Source: FEN-1350 sp964643355
GTDB taxonomy: Bacteria > Planctomycetota > Phycisphaerae > Sedimentisphaerales > Anaerohalosphaeraceae
Assembly (NCBI GenBank): GCA_964643355.1
Contig: CAZXPW010000015.1
Span: 19,225-83,224 of the forward strand
Length of the DNA: 64,000 bases
Direction of reading: 5' to 3'
Made by a program: the position numbers and the translations under genes. This document shows, in pieces, positions 52,769 to 61,512 of the stretch. Every line of letters starts with the position of its first letter. Position 1 is the first letter of the stretch. The notes under the pieces are model-generated. The model did not search any database and had not been told where the DNA came from. It saw only the letters and a list, made by a program, of their open reading frames with translations.

Positions 52769-54508
52769 ATGCAAGAAACAGCTATGAAACTGAAACAACA
52801 ATTCATCCTTGTGATAATCCTGTTATTCAACTCGGCGGTTGTGTTGGCCCAGGATACAAAACCGGATCCGAAATTTTATATCTTCCTCTGCTTCGGGCAG
52901 TCCAATATGGAAGGCGGCGCCAAGCCGGAAGCGCAGGACATGGGCCCGGTGGATAAGCGGTTCCAGATGCTGGCGGCGGTGGATATGCCGAAGCTGGACC
53001 GAAAGATGGGCCATTGGTACTTGGCAACGCCTCCTCTCAACCGCGGCGAAAACAACCTCGGCCCGATGGATTTTTTTGGTCGGACGATGGCGGCGAACCT
53101 TCCGCAAGAGTATCGGGTGGGGGTGATTAATGTGTCGGTGGCCGGGGCCAAGATCGAGTTGTGGGAAAAAGACACCTATATGAACTATCTCAACAGCGCT
53201 GAGCCGTGGATGAAGAACATCTGCAAGCAATACGACGGCAATCCTTACAAGCGTCTGGTGGAGATGGCCAAGATTGCCCAGAAGGACGGCGTGATCAAGG
53301 GCATCCTGCTGCACCAGGGTGAATCGAACCCCAACGATAAGGAATGGTGCAAGAAGGTCAAAGGGATCTACGACAACCTGATCAAGGACCTGGATCTGAA
53401 ACCCGAGGAAGTACCATTCCTGGCCGGCGAATTGGTCAGTGCGGAAGAAAAGGGCCGGTGTGCGGGATTCAATACCGCCGTTCTGGCGGATTTGCCCAAG
53501 GTATTTCCCAACTCCTACATTATCTCTTCCAAGGGATGCAAGAGCGTCGGCGATGGATTGCATTTCTCACTGACTGGATTCCGTGAACTCGGCAAGCGGT
53601 ATGCATTCCAGATGCTGAAGTGTCACGGTTTTGAGCCCAAGGAAGCACCAGCGACTGATGCTTTGTCCAGTGCACCGGCTTCAACGGAAACAGTCGCCAG
53701 AACGGTGGAAGATGGGGGGACGGGACCGTACAATGCCGTGATGGTGACGGATAGCACGCTGGCGACGCATACGATATTCCGGCCGAAAGACCTGAGCGTG
53801 TTTGGCGAAAAGAACAAGCTTCCGGTCATTGCCTGGGGGAACGGGGCCTGCGCCAATTCGCCCTGGGAACATGTGAACTTTTTGTCGGAAGTGGCATCGC
53901 ACGGTTTTCTGGTCATTGCGATCGGCCCGATGCCACAGGAGGGCCAGCGGGGCGGAGGTCGATCGACATCCCCTCAATTGATTGACGCGATCCATTGGGC
54001 GATCGCTCAAAACAGCGACAACAAGAGTCAATACTACAATAAGATTAATCCTACAAAGATTGCGGTCAGCGGGATGTCCTGCGGTGGGCTGCAGGCGCTG
54101 GAGGTTGCGTCTGATCCCCGAATTACGACTACGATGGTCTGCAATAGCGGAATTTTAAGCACTCCCGGAAGCGGCATGCCGGGGATGCCCAATCTAAAGA
54201 AGGATCTGCTTGACAAGCTGCATTCGCCGGTCATCTATATCCTCGGCGGTGAGTCGGATATCGCGTACAAGAACGGAATGGACGATTTCCGCCGGATCAA
54301 CCATGTGCCGGTATTGGCGGCCAATCTGAATGTCGGGCATGGCGGGACCTATCGCCAGCCGCACGGCGGAGATTTTGCCAAGGTTGCGACGGCCTGGTTT
54401 CAGTGGCAGTTGAAAGAAGATAAGGATGCCGCCAGGATGTTCGAGGGCGATCCGTGCGGAGTGGCTCAGATGCCGGGGTGGAAAGTGGAAAAGAAAAATA
54501 TTCGCTGA
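52769..54508 (+). CDS. SASA-type acetylesterase fused to alpha/beta hydrolase
   Basis: This is a 579-residue secreted two-enzyme protein. After a signal peptide, residues about 35-285 are a SASA (sialate-O-acetylesterase/CE6-like) SGNH-type esterase: GQSNME with Ser45, HQGES with His182, and DGLHF with Asp262/His265. Residues about 310-575 form a second serine hydrolase like PET-hydrolase/chlorophyllase-type alpha/beta enzymes: VIAWGNGACANSPWEH and nucleophile Ser437 in GMSCGG, with late histidines (NVGHGGTY). Both active sites look intact, so acetyl and other ester groups of plant polymers may be attacked by one chain. GGAG precedes ATG 52769. Confidence 0.88.
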   Translation: MQETAMKLKQQFILVIILLFNSAVVLAQDTKPDPKFYIFLCFGQSNMEGGAKPEAQDMGPVDKRFQMLAAVDMPKLDRKMGHWYLATPPLNRGENNLGPMDFFGRTMAANLPQEYRVGVINVSVAGAKIELWEKDTYMNYLNSAEPWMKNICKQYDGNPYKRLVEMAKIAQKDGVIKGILLHQGESNPNDKEWCKKVKGIYDNLIKDLDLKPEEVPFLAGELVSAEEKGRCAGFNTAVLADLPKVFPNSYIISSKGCKSVGDGLHFSLTGFRELGKRYAFQMLKCHGFEPKEAPATDALSSAPASTETVARTVEDGGTGPYNAVMVTDSTLATHTIFRPKDLSVFGEKNKLPVIAWGNGACANSPWEHVNFLSEVASHGFLVIAIGPMPQEGQRGGGRSTSPQLIDAIHWAIAQNSDNKSQYYNKINPTKIAVSGMSCGGLQALEVASDPRITTTMVCNSGILSTPGSGMPGMPNLKKDLLDKLHSPVIYILGGESDIAYKNGMDDFRRINHVPVLAANLNVGHGGTYRQPHGGDFAKVATAWFQWQLKEDKDAARMFEGDPCGVAQMPGWKVEKKNIR

Positions 54509-54577
54509 CTGGCGGCACCGGAACTGAATCGATAACATAACGCTGTGGAATTCGGTGATATACAAAGGGATTGTACA

Positions 54578-56335
54578 ATGCAAACCCAAATTCGGAAAAA
54601 TTGTTTTAGGGAGTTCTTTGCACAGATCCTGCTTGCCGTGATAACGATCCCCGGCGTTTTGACCGCAGCGGAATCTATCCCGGCTCCAGGTTCGAAGCTT
54701 CCGGCAGCAAGCGAAAACAAGATCATTACGGAGGCGGATGTTACGGTTGAACGAGTGGGCTCATCGATCCCCGCATCCGAAATCGGCGAGCCCGTAGCCG
54801 GGGTCAACCTCTCTGCGCCTCGATGGGTAACCGGATCCGACAGTGCGTCGAGCTACGCCGTTGTCGAGGGATCGATTATGCCCGTTGATCCAAAAGGCAA
54901 GCCCATCAATTTTCGCGTAATTCTGCCTGCAAGCTGGTCACGCCGGGCGATCCAGCAAGGCGGCGGCGGAATGAACGGGATGATCACGGTTGGCGGCTTC
55001 GGGGGACGAGGCGGACCGAGTTATCCCGGTGCAGCGATGTACGGCAGTGATTCAGGACATCAAGGTGGCGGTTTCGGTAGCCCGGGAGCATCCAGTAACG
55101 ACTGGGCGCTCAACGATGAAGCCATCCGGAATCTGGGCTACATGCAGATGAAAAAGACGCACGATGCCGCGATGGTCATCCTGAAACGGGTTTACGGGGA
55201 GCGTCCCAGATTCAATTATTATGTCGGAGCTTCGCAAGGCGGGCGAGAGGCGCTCACTGTTGCCCAGCGGTATCCGGAGGATTATGATGGGATCATGGCG
55301 GATGTTCCGATTGTGAGTTTTTCCTCTTTGATGCTTGCCCCCGAACTGATCCGGATCCAGGAAAAATCATTGTCGAAGTGGGTTACGCCAGCCAAGACCA
55401 ATGCGATCCGGGCTGAATTCATGCGGCAATGCGACAAGCTCGACGGTCTGGAAGACGGGATCATCAATAATTACATCGCGGCACGATCCATCTTCGATGT
55501 TAAGGATGGCATGGGCACAACCGATCCATGGGCCAGCTTGAGAGCGACAAATGGAATGGATCCCAATCCGACTGATACCTCCGTATCTGCCAGGTTGACG
55601 GATGGCCAGATTGAAACCCTACAATTTGTTTACAGCCGTTACACTTTTGCCACCCCGCTGGCGAATGGGGTTACAACATTCGGAATGTGGTTGCCGAATA
55701 CGGATGTCGCCGGTTCCGGGTTGATCGAAGCTGCTCGATATCGTGGACAAGAAGGCGCCCCGCCCGACGCACGCATGCACGCCCATTTGGGAGTCTTGGG
55801 AGTCACGGGATTTTTGATGCAGAATCTCTCGGCTAATCCGCTTGATTATGTGGAAGGAGGATCCCTGAACAAACGCCGAGAACAATTATCCGAGTGGCTC
55901 GATTCAACGAATCCGGACCTTTCCGCGTTCTATAAACGCGGCGGCAAGATGATTGTAACCATCGGGACTAACGATACGCTTGCGTCTCCGGGAGCCCAGT
56001 TGGATTACTTTCAGTCGGTTATTGACAAAATGGGGCAGGAACAAGTCGATGCGTTCGCCCGTTTTTTTGTGCTTCCCCAATGCGGCCATGGTTTAACCGG
56101 CAATAGCGCGAATATCAATGGCTCCGGGCAGACCATTCCGGTTACGCCCATACCCAGTCGATTCGACAAGATGGGGATCCTTATGGCGTGGGTGGAAAAA
56201 AACGAGGCGCCGGCAAAAACGCTCGTGGTCACTTCCGGAAATCGCAGTCTGCCGCTTTGCTCCTATCCGAATTATCCGCGCTATGTCGGTGGGCCGACGG
56301 ACAAAGCGTCTTCGTATGTCAGTACAACACCGTAA
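54578..56335 (+). CDS. Tannase/feruloyl esterase family protein
   Basis: This is a 585-residue secreted serine esterase of the tannase/feruloyl esterase family. The signal peptide ends near TAAES. VGASQGGREALTVAQRYPEDYDGIMAD carries the nucleophile Ser219. The acid and base lie in IVTIGTNDTLASPGA and FVLPQCGHGL. It should cleave phenolic esters (ferulate or gallate). A glycine-rich loop (GGFGGRGG) occurs near residue 140. AAGGGA precedes ATG 54578; the upstream GTG at 54545 is less likely. It is 69 bases from the preceding esterase gene. Confidence 0.9.
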   Translation: MQTQIRKNCFREFFAQILLAVITIPGVLTAAESIPAPGSKLPAASENKIITEADVTVERVGSSIPASEIGEPVAGVNLSAPRWVTGSDSASSYAVVEGSIMPVDPKGKPINFRVILPASWSRRAIQQGGGGMNGMITVGGFGGRGGPSYPGAAMYGSDSGHQGGGFGSPGASSNDWALNDEAIRNLGYMQMKKTHDAAMVILKRVYGERPRFNYYVGASQGGREALTVAQRYPEDYDGIMADVPIVSFSSLMLAPELIRIQEKSLSKWVTPAKTNAIRAEFMRQCDKLDGLEDGIINNYIAARSIFDVKDGMGTTDPWASLRATNGMDPNPTDTSVSARLTDGQIETLQFVYSRYTFATPLANGVTTFGMWLPNTDVAGSGLIEAARYRGQEGAPPDARMHAHLGVLGVTGFLMQNLSANPLDYVEGGSLNKRREQLSEWLDSTNPDLSAFYKRGGKMIVTIGTNDTLASPGAQLDYFQSVIDKMGQEQVDAFARFFVLPQCGHGLTGNSANINGSGQTIPVTPIPSRFDKMGILMAWVEKNEAPAKTLVVTSGNRSLPLCSYPNYPRYVGGPTDKASSYVSTTP

Positions 56336-56513
56336 GCTCAGGGCGGGTTTCAGCCAGGTGGACGGATACGATCCGCAAATTCATTCCAAGCTTCCATCAT
56401 TCGGCACCTATCCCATCGATGGCACGGGGACCTTTGTCGTTCGGTTACGCAATGTGAACAAAAATCACCCCGATTTCTCTGAAGCTCAACGCCGGGCTCG
56501 GGCTCAGAACTGA
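56336..56513 (+). pseudogene. Possible gene remnant after the tannase gene
   Basis: In the frame offset from the tannase gene, about 58 codons read as plausible protein (GFSQVDGYDPQIHSKLPSFG, then TFVVRLRNVNKNHPDF) and stop at 56513. There is no proper start of its own. It could be the tail of a deleted gene or a frameshifted extension. The family was not recognised. Confidence 0.35.
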
Positions 56514-56560
56514 CAAGTCGCCGTTGTTGTGTGGCGAGTCCGACGGATCATCAGGCCATT

Positions 56561-57934
56561 CTACTTTGGCGGCTGGGTCTGAATATGCCGTCCCAGTTGA
56601 TCCCGGTTGATATAGATTTTTTCAATCGCGTCTGCGATATCGTCCATATCGCTTTCAGATCCCAGCAGCGGACCCGAGGCCCAGATCATGGCCATCTCTT
56701 CGCAAACCTGATCACAGCGTGGGCACTGACACTGATCTTTGAACAAGCGAAGCCGGGAATCGGAGAACATCTTCGTATAGACTTTCATTTTCATGATATT
56801 GTCGACCCAGGGTTCCTTGTGCAAGCCCTGTTTGATGTAGGGACTGAGAGCGATTCCTTCAGCGCTGAGGGCCTTGAGAAAAATATCCCGGTCGATCCCA
56901 TTACACAGGTCCTTTTTGTAACTCATGGCATATAAGTAAAACGATCCGCTGGCGGTTCCTTCGTATAATTTTTGAGGAACCAGACATGGAATTTGTTTTA
57001 AACGATCGGTTAGCCGTGCGGCATTCCGATTCCGACGCTCAAAGCGTTCCTGAAGGCCCGGGAGCTGGCCGAGTAAAACCGCCGCCTCCAATTCGTTCAT
57101 TCGATACTTGGGTCCGATCGTTTCAGTGCGTCCTCGGCGCGAGGTTCCGTGGTTGTGGACGGTGTAACACCGGTCCATCAGGGCTTCGTCACTACCGATG
57201 ATCCCGCCGCCTTCCCCACAGGCCAGCGTCTTGCTTGTCTGAAAGCTGAAACACCCGACATCGCCGATCGTCCCCAGTTTTTTGCCCTGGTATTCCGCCA
57301 AATGGGCCTGGCAGGCGTCCTCGATAACTTTGAGGTTATGCTGTTGGGCGATCTGCATGAATCGTTCCATGTGACAGGGTTGTCCCATCATATGAACCGG
57401 CATGATCGCACGGGTGTTTTCATTGATTTTTCTCTCCACATCATCGGGATCGAGTTGATAGGAGGCCGGATCCAGATCGGCCAACACCGGCAGGGCTCGG
57501 GCTGAAAGGATCGACGCGATCGTTCCGGGATCCGTATAGGGTGAGGTAATCACTTCATCTCCCGGGCCAATGCCCATCGTCTCAACGCAGGTGTGAAGGG
57601 CTTGCGTGCCGGATCCGGTTGCCACGCAGAGTTTCGCTCCCATTATTGTCGCGTATTCCTTTTCGAAGGCGGCGACGGTTCCCGAGGGCGTATCGATTCG
57701 GCACCAGTTTCCGCTTTGAATCGTTTTCATCAGCGAGTCGATGACTTTCTGATCGCGGTACGGCCAGTCGGGCCAAGGTTTGTTTTTTCGAACCGGTTCG
57801 CCGCCAAGAATCGCCAGTTTTCCCGCCTTTTTGGCGATATCGCCGTATGCCGGAATTGTCCCTGACAAAGTCGTCATTGCCCCGATGGATGCGGTGGCCA
57901 GAAGTTGGCGTCGAGTCATGTTCACCCTATCCAT
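56561..57934 (-). CDS. Tat-exported DegT/DnrJ/EryC1/StrS-type aminotransferase
   Basis: This 457-residue protein belongs to the DegT/DnrJ/EryC1/StrS PLP family, which normally makes amino sugars in the cytoplasm. Here it starts with a twin-arginine signal (NMTRRQLLATASIGAM). The PLP lysine is in SFQTSKTLACGEGGGI, and IEDACQAHLAEY and KYRMNELEAAVLLGQL are family marks. Export of a PLP enzyme is unusual, though similar planctomycete proteins carry Tat signals. ATG 57934 or 57919 (directly at MTRRQ) could be the start. It is alone on the minus strand within plus-strand hydrolases. Confidence 0.9.
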   Translation of the reverse strand: MDRVNMTRRQLLATASIGAMTTLSGTIPAYGDIAKKAGKLAILGGEPVRKNKPWPDWPYRDQKVIDSLMKTIQSGNWCRIDTPSGTVAAFEKEYATIMGAKLCVATGSGTQALHTCVETMGIGPGDEVITSPYTDPGTIASILSARALPVLADLDPASYQLDPDDVERKINENTRAIMPVHMMGQPCHMERFMQIAQQHNLKVIEDACQAHLAEYQGKKLGTIGDVGCFSFQTSKTLACGEGGGIIGSDEALMDRCYTVHNHGTSRRGRTETIGPKYRMNELEAAVLLGQLPGLQERFERRNRNAARLTDRLKQIPCLVPQKLYEGTASGSFYLYAMSYKKDLCNGIDRDIFLKALSAEGIALSPYIKQGLHKEPWVDNIMKMKVYTKMFSDSRLRLFKDQCQCPRCDQVCEEMAMIWASGPLLGSESDMDDIADAIEKIYINRDQLGRHIQTQPPK

Positions 57935-58192
57935 TTCGATGTCCTTTCAATCCTTGGATATCCCTTGTGTAGAATTCGAATTCCTCCCGATTTTTTAGGC
58001 GATTGTCGCATCAAAGAAGTTCGACAGGGTATTATATACTCCATGGTCACCGAAGTTCGCAACGGTATTTTTGGATTCTGAATGGATTAGCCGGAGTCTT
58101 ATGCCAGGTTGAAATCCGTCCGAAAAAGCTGGTCAATACCCGGCCGAGAAAGTAGAATTTTGTGGAAATACTTCGCCCGACAAGGAGTTGGC

Positions 58193-59572
58193 ATGATGAA
58201 ATGGCACATACGATTGTTGGCGCTGACGATCCTGGGATCCGGGGCTCTGTTGTGCTCACCCGGCAAAGCGGCCCTTCAGGGCGGATTCGCCAAAATCAAC
58301 ATTACCCCGCCGTTGGGGATTCCTTTGATTGGCTCCAAGGGAAACCCAAGCGATGAAATCCTCGATGACCTATTTGCCAAAGCGATGGTTCTGTACGATG
58401 GGCGAACGAAGGTTGCGATACTGTCTGCGGACCTTTTATACACGCCGTTGGAGGAAATCACTGGTCCTGTTCGCAAATTGATTCGGGAGAGGACCGGGAT
58501 TCCGGAGACGAATGTGATGGTCTGCGCCACGCACACCCATTCCGGGCCAGAGACTTTTACCTTGTCCAAATTCAGGCCGGAGCAAAGGATACCCTTGTCC
58601 ATGCTCGACCAACCCTATTTGCAGATTCTGATCCGCAAACTGGCTGACGCTGTGCAGATTGCCCATCGCGATCTGTGTCCCGTTCGAATTGGTCTGACGA
58701 AGCGAGCGTTGCCGGAATTGATGTTCAATCGCCGGACAAAAAAAACCGACGGTACGGTCGTAATGTCGTTTTCGGTGCCGGCCGAAGTTGCAGCGACTCG
58801 CAAGATTGAGACCGATCGCGATGGCCAGACTTGCGTTTCTTTTTCAATGCCTCCTTCGGGCTCAGATTTGCATTTTGGGCCGGTGGATCCGGCGGTTTGG
58901 ATTCTTCGCGTGGAAGACACTCATGATTGCCTGGTCGGGTCGATCCTGAATTATTCCTGTCATCCGGTCAGCATCTATCCTTCGATGCCGACAACTATTT
59001 CCGCCGATTATCCCGGACACGCGATGAATCTCGTCGAGGAAACGGAAGGCGGAATCTGCCTGTTTACGCTCGGCACCGCCGGCGATCTGGTCCCGTATCA
59101 ACGAGGTCAAGATGCTTGTCGAATAATCGGTCGATCCTTGGGGGCTGAAGCGTTAAAGGGATTGCGGTCTGTTCCAACTTCCGGGGATATCCCTCTTGAG
59201 GCGATTCGGAACGAAATCCAGTTTCCAGCAAAACGGATCGAAGTTTCCGACAATCAGGACAATGCCAATCCGGCGCAAGAGATCATTACGACTGAAATTC
59301 AATTGTTACGACTGGGAGACATTTGCATTCTTGGATTGCCGGGCGAAGTGCTGGCTGAAGTCGGTTTTCAGATTCGCAAGCGGTCGAATCTGGACAAGTT
59401 GGTTCTGGTCTCGCTCTGCAACGACGCCATCGGATATGTTTGCCACCAAGAGGCCTACGAAGAGGGGGGATATGAGCCCGGTTCGGCGACCCATCTGGCC
59501 AAAGGGGCGGGAGAAATCCTGATCGATGCGGCGCTGGATTTAATTATGACCCGGGAAAAACATCCCCAATAA
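58193..59572 (+). CDS. Neutral/alkaline ceramidase-like exported hydrolase
   Basis: This 459-residue exported protein has the fold of the N-terminal neutral/alkaline ceramidase family. After the signal peptide (ending GKAAL) it has GFAKINITPPLGIPLIG, CATHTHSGPETF and NYSCHPVSIYP, in which the histidines are the expected zinc ligands. True ceramidases split ceramide into sphingosine and fatty acid. Planctomycete homologues are abundant in polysaccharide regions, so the actual substrate is open. It lacks the C-terminal Ig-like domain of the full enzyme. AAGGAG lies just before ATG 58193. Confidence 0.87.
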   Translation: MMKWHIRLLALTILGSGALLCSPGKAALQGGFAKINITPPLGIPLIGSKGNPSDEILDDLFAKAMVLYDGRTKVAILSADLLYTPLEEITGPVRKLIRERTGIPETNVMVCATHTHSGPETFTLSKFRPEQRIPLSMLDQPYLQILIRKLADAVQIAHRDLCPVRIGLTKRALPELMFNRRTKKTDGTVVMSFSVPAEVAATRKIETDRDGQTCVSFSMPPSGSDLHFGPVDPAVWILRVEDTHDCLVGSILNYSCHPVSIYPSMPTTISADYPGHAMNLVEETEGGICLFTLGTAGDLVPYQRGQDACRIIGRSLGAEALKGLRSVPTSGDIPLEAIRNEIQFPAKRIEVSDNQDNANPAQEIITTEIQLLRLGDICILGLPGEVLAEVGFQIRKRSNLDKLVLVSLCNDAIGYVCHQEAYEEGGYEPGSATHLAKGAGEILIDAALDLIMTREKHPQ

Positions 59573-59593
59573 TTTCCTTTTAAGGAGATCGCC

Positions 59594-61378
59594 ATGAGAA
59601 CGAATGCGTGTCTATCACCGGTTTTGATTTTGACCCTTGGAGCGATATCCTCCATTGGTCTGGGACAGCCATCCGAGGATATTCGCGACCTTAAGCTTGG
59701 CGACTGGCAGCCCCGTTCGATGATGAAGACCAAAGAGACCGTGGTTGAGAAACCGGCCTTTCCGGTGATCGATGTTCACAACCATCTGGGCGGTGGCAAG
59801 GATTTTCTGACCCCTGAACGCGTCCAGCGTTATCTGGCTGAGATGGATGCCGCCGGTGTTCGTACGGTAGTCAATCTCGACGGAGATTGGGGACAGCATT
59901 TATCCGAGACAGTGGCCTTGCTGGACAAAGCATATCCCGGCCGTTTTCTGACCTTTGCGTTACTGGATTTCGACGGAATCGACGATGAAAACTGGGGACA
60001 GCGCGAAGCTGAACGGCTTGAAGAAAGTTTCAAAGCCGGGGCGAAGGGGCTGAAATTTCACAAGTCGCTCGGGTTATCCTATCGGTATAAAAACGGCAAG
60101 CTGATGCCGGTCGATGATCCCAAGCTGGATCCCGTTTGGGAGATGTGCGCTAAATATAATCGCCCGGTGATGATTCATACTTCGGATCCGGCGGCGTTTT
60201 TTACGCCCCTGGACAAATACAACGAACGATGGCATGAACTCAACGCCCATCCAAACTGGCTGTTCTTTGGCGATTCGTTTCCCTCGCGCAGCGAACTGCA
60301 TGAACAGCGCAATCGTACCATTGCCAAACATCCCAAGACGACCTTCATCTGCGCCCACTGTGGCAACAATCCAGAAGACCTCGCCGCCGTCGGACAATGG
60401 CTGGACCGGTATCCCAACATGGTTATCGACATCGATGCTCGAATCTCGGAACTCGGCCGACAACCCTATGCAGCCCGGAAATTTATCGTCAAATATCAAG
60501 ACCGAATCATGTTCGGTACCGATACCACTCCCCGACGGGATGCCTATCGGATGTACTATCGATTCCTGGAGACCGACGACGAATATTTCGATTGTGCGTC
60601 GAGCCATCAGCGGCAGGGATTCTGGATGATCTACGGGATCTTTCTGCCCAAAGATGTGTTGGAAAAGCTCTATCACAAGAACGCGGAACGGATCTTGTTC
60701 GGTCTCCAGGCGGCTCCCACCGAGTCGGCCGCAAAAGTGATGCGGGTTCGTAGGACGGATGATTTTACGGTGGACGGCAGCGGGAATGCTTCGGCTTGGA
60801 AGGATGTTCCCTGGGTACCGCTGCAACCTCGCTCCACCGACGGACAGGCCTACTCCACTCAGGTCAGGATGCTTTATTCGGGGACGGGATTGTATGTACT
60901 TATGGAGGCCAGAGATCGTACCCTCACCGCGACCCTGAAGGAAGATTTTCTCAACCTCTGGACCGAGGATGTGTTTGAGTTTTTCTTATGGCCGGATGAA
61001 CGGTATCCCGTCTATTTCGAATATGAAATTTCTCCATTGGGTTACGAACTTCCGATTCTCATTCCGAATTTCGAAGGCAAATTCCTGGGCTGGCGGCCGT
61101 GGCATTACGATGGGAATCGAAGGACGCAAAAAGCGACCACTGTTACGGGAGGGGCCATGCAACCGGGCGCCTCGGTAGACGGATGGAAAGCCGAGGTATT
61201 TGTTCCTTATGACCTGCTCAGCCCCATGCAAAATGTCCCCCCCAAGCCCGGAACTTGGTGGCGAGCCAACTTTTATCGCGTAGATTATGACGATAACAAG
61301 AGTATCGGTTGGGACTGGGCACGGGTGGGACCCAGTTTTCACAAATTCGAAAAATTCGGAACCCTGGTTTTTGAGTAA
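59594..61378 (+). CDS. Amidohydrolase-2 family protein with C-terminal CBM9-like domain
   Basis: This 594-residue exported protein has an amidohydrolase-2 TIM barrel (about 55-375): DVHNHLG with metal histidines 62 and 64, MIHTSDP, CAHCGNN and FGTDTTP. This family decarboxylates or hydrolyses aromatic and small carboxylic substrates. The C-terminus (about 385-594) is a CBM9/DOMON-like beta-sandwich (FTVDGSGNASAWKDVPWVPL, SVDGWKAEVFVPYDLL). The combination in one secreted chain is uncommon. It starts 21 bases after the ceramidase-like gene, which suggests an operon. Substrate unknown. Confidence 0.88.
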   Translation: MRTNACLSPVLILTLGAISSIGLGQPSEDIRDLKLGDWQPRSMMKTKETVVEKPAFPVIDVHNHLGGGKDFLTPERVQRYLAEMDAAGVRTVVNLDGDWGQHLSETVALLDKAYPGRFLTFALLDFDGIDDENWGQREAERLEESFKAGAKGLKFHKSLGLSYRYKNGKLMPVDDPKLDPVWEMCAKYNRPVMIHTSDPAAFFTPLDKYNERWHELNAHPNWLFFGDSFPSRSELHEQRNRTIAKHPKTTFICAHCGNNPEDLAAVGQWLDRYPNMVIDIDARISELGRQPYAARKFIVKYQDRIMFGTDTTPRRDAYRMYYRFLETDDEYFDCASSHQRQGFWMIYGIFLPKDVLEKLYHKNAERILFGLQAAPTESAAKVMRVRRTDDFTVDGSGNASAWKDVPWVPLQPRSTDGQAYSTQVRMLYSGTGLYVLMEARDRTLTATLKEDFLNLWTEDVFEFFLWPDERYPVYFEYEISPLGYELPILIPNFEGKFLGWRPWHYDGNRRTQKATTVTGGAMQPGASVDGWKAEVFVPYDLLSPMQNVPPKPGTWWRANFYRVDYDDNKSIGWDWARVGPSFHKFEKFGTLVFE

Positions 61379-61512
61379 AGGATACTCGACTTTTGAGTAT
61401 TCAGCACGGGATGGAAATCTTGATTGTTCGGAACAACTCCCGACAGACAATAAAGGCGACACATGGGGTGTAAATTTAAATCAAACTTCAAAGTTCCGGA
61501 GGATTTGGAGCC

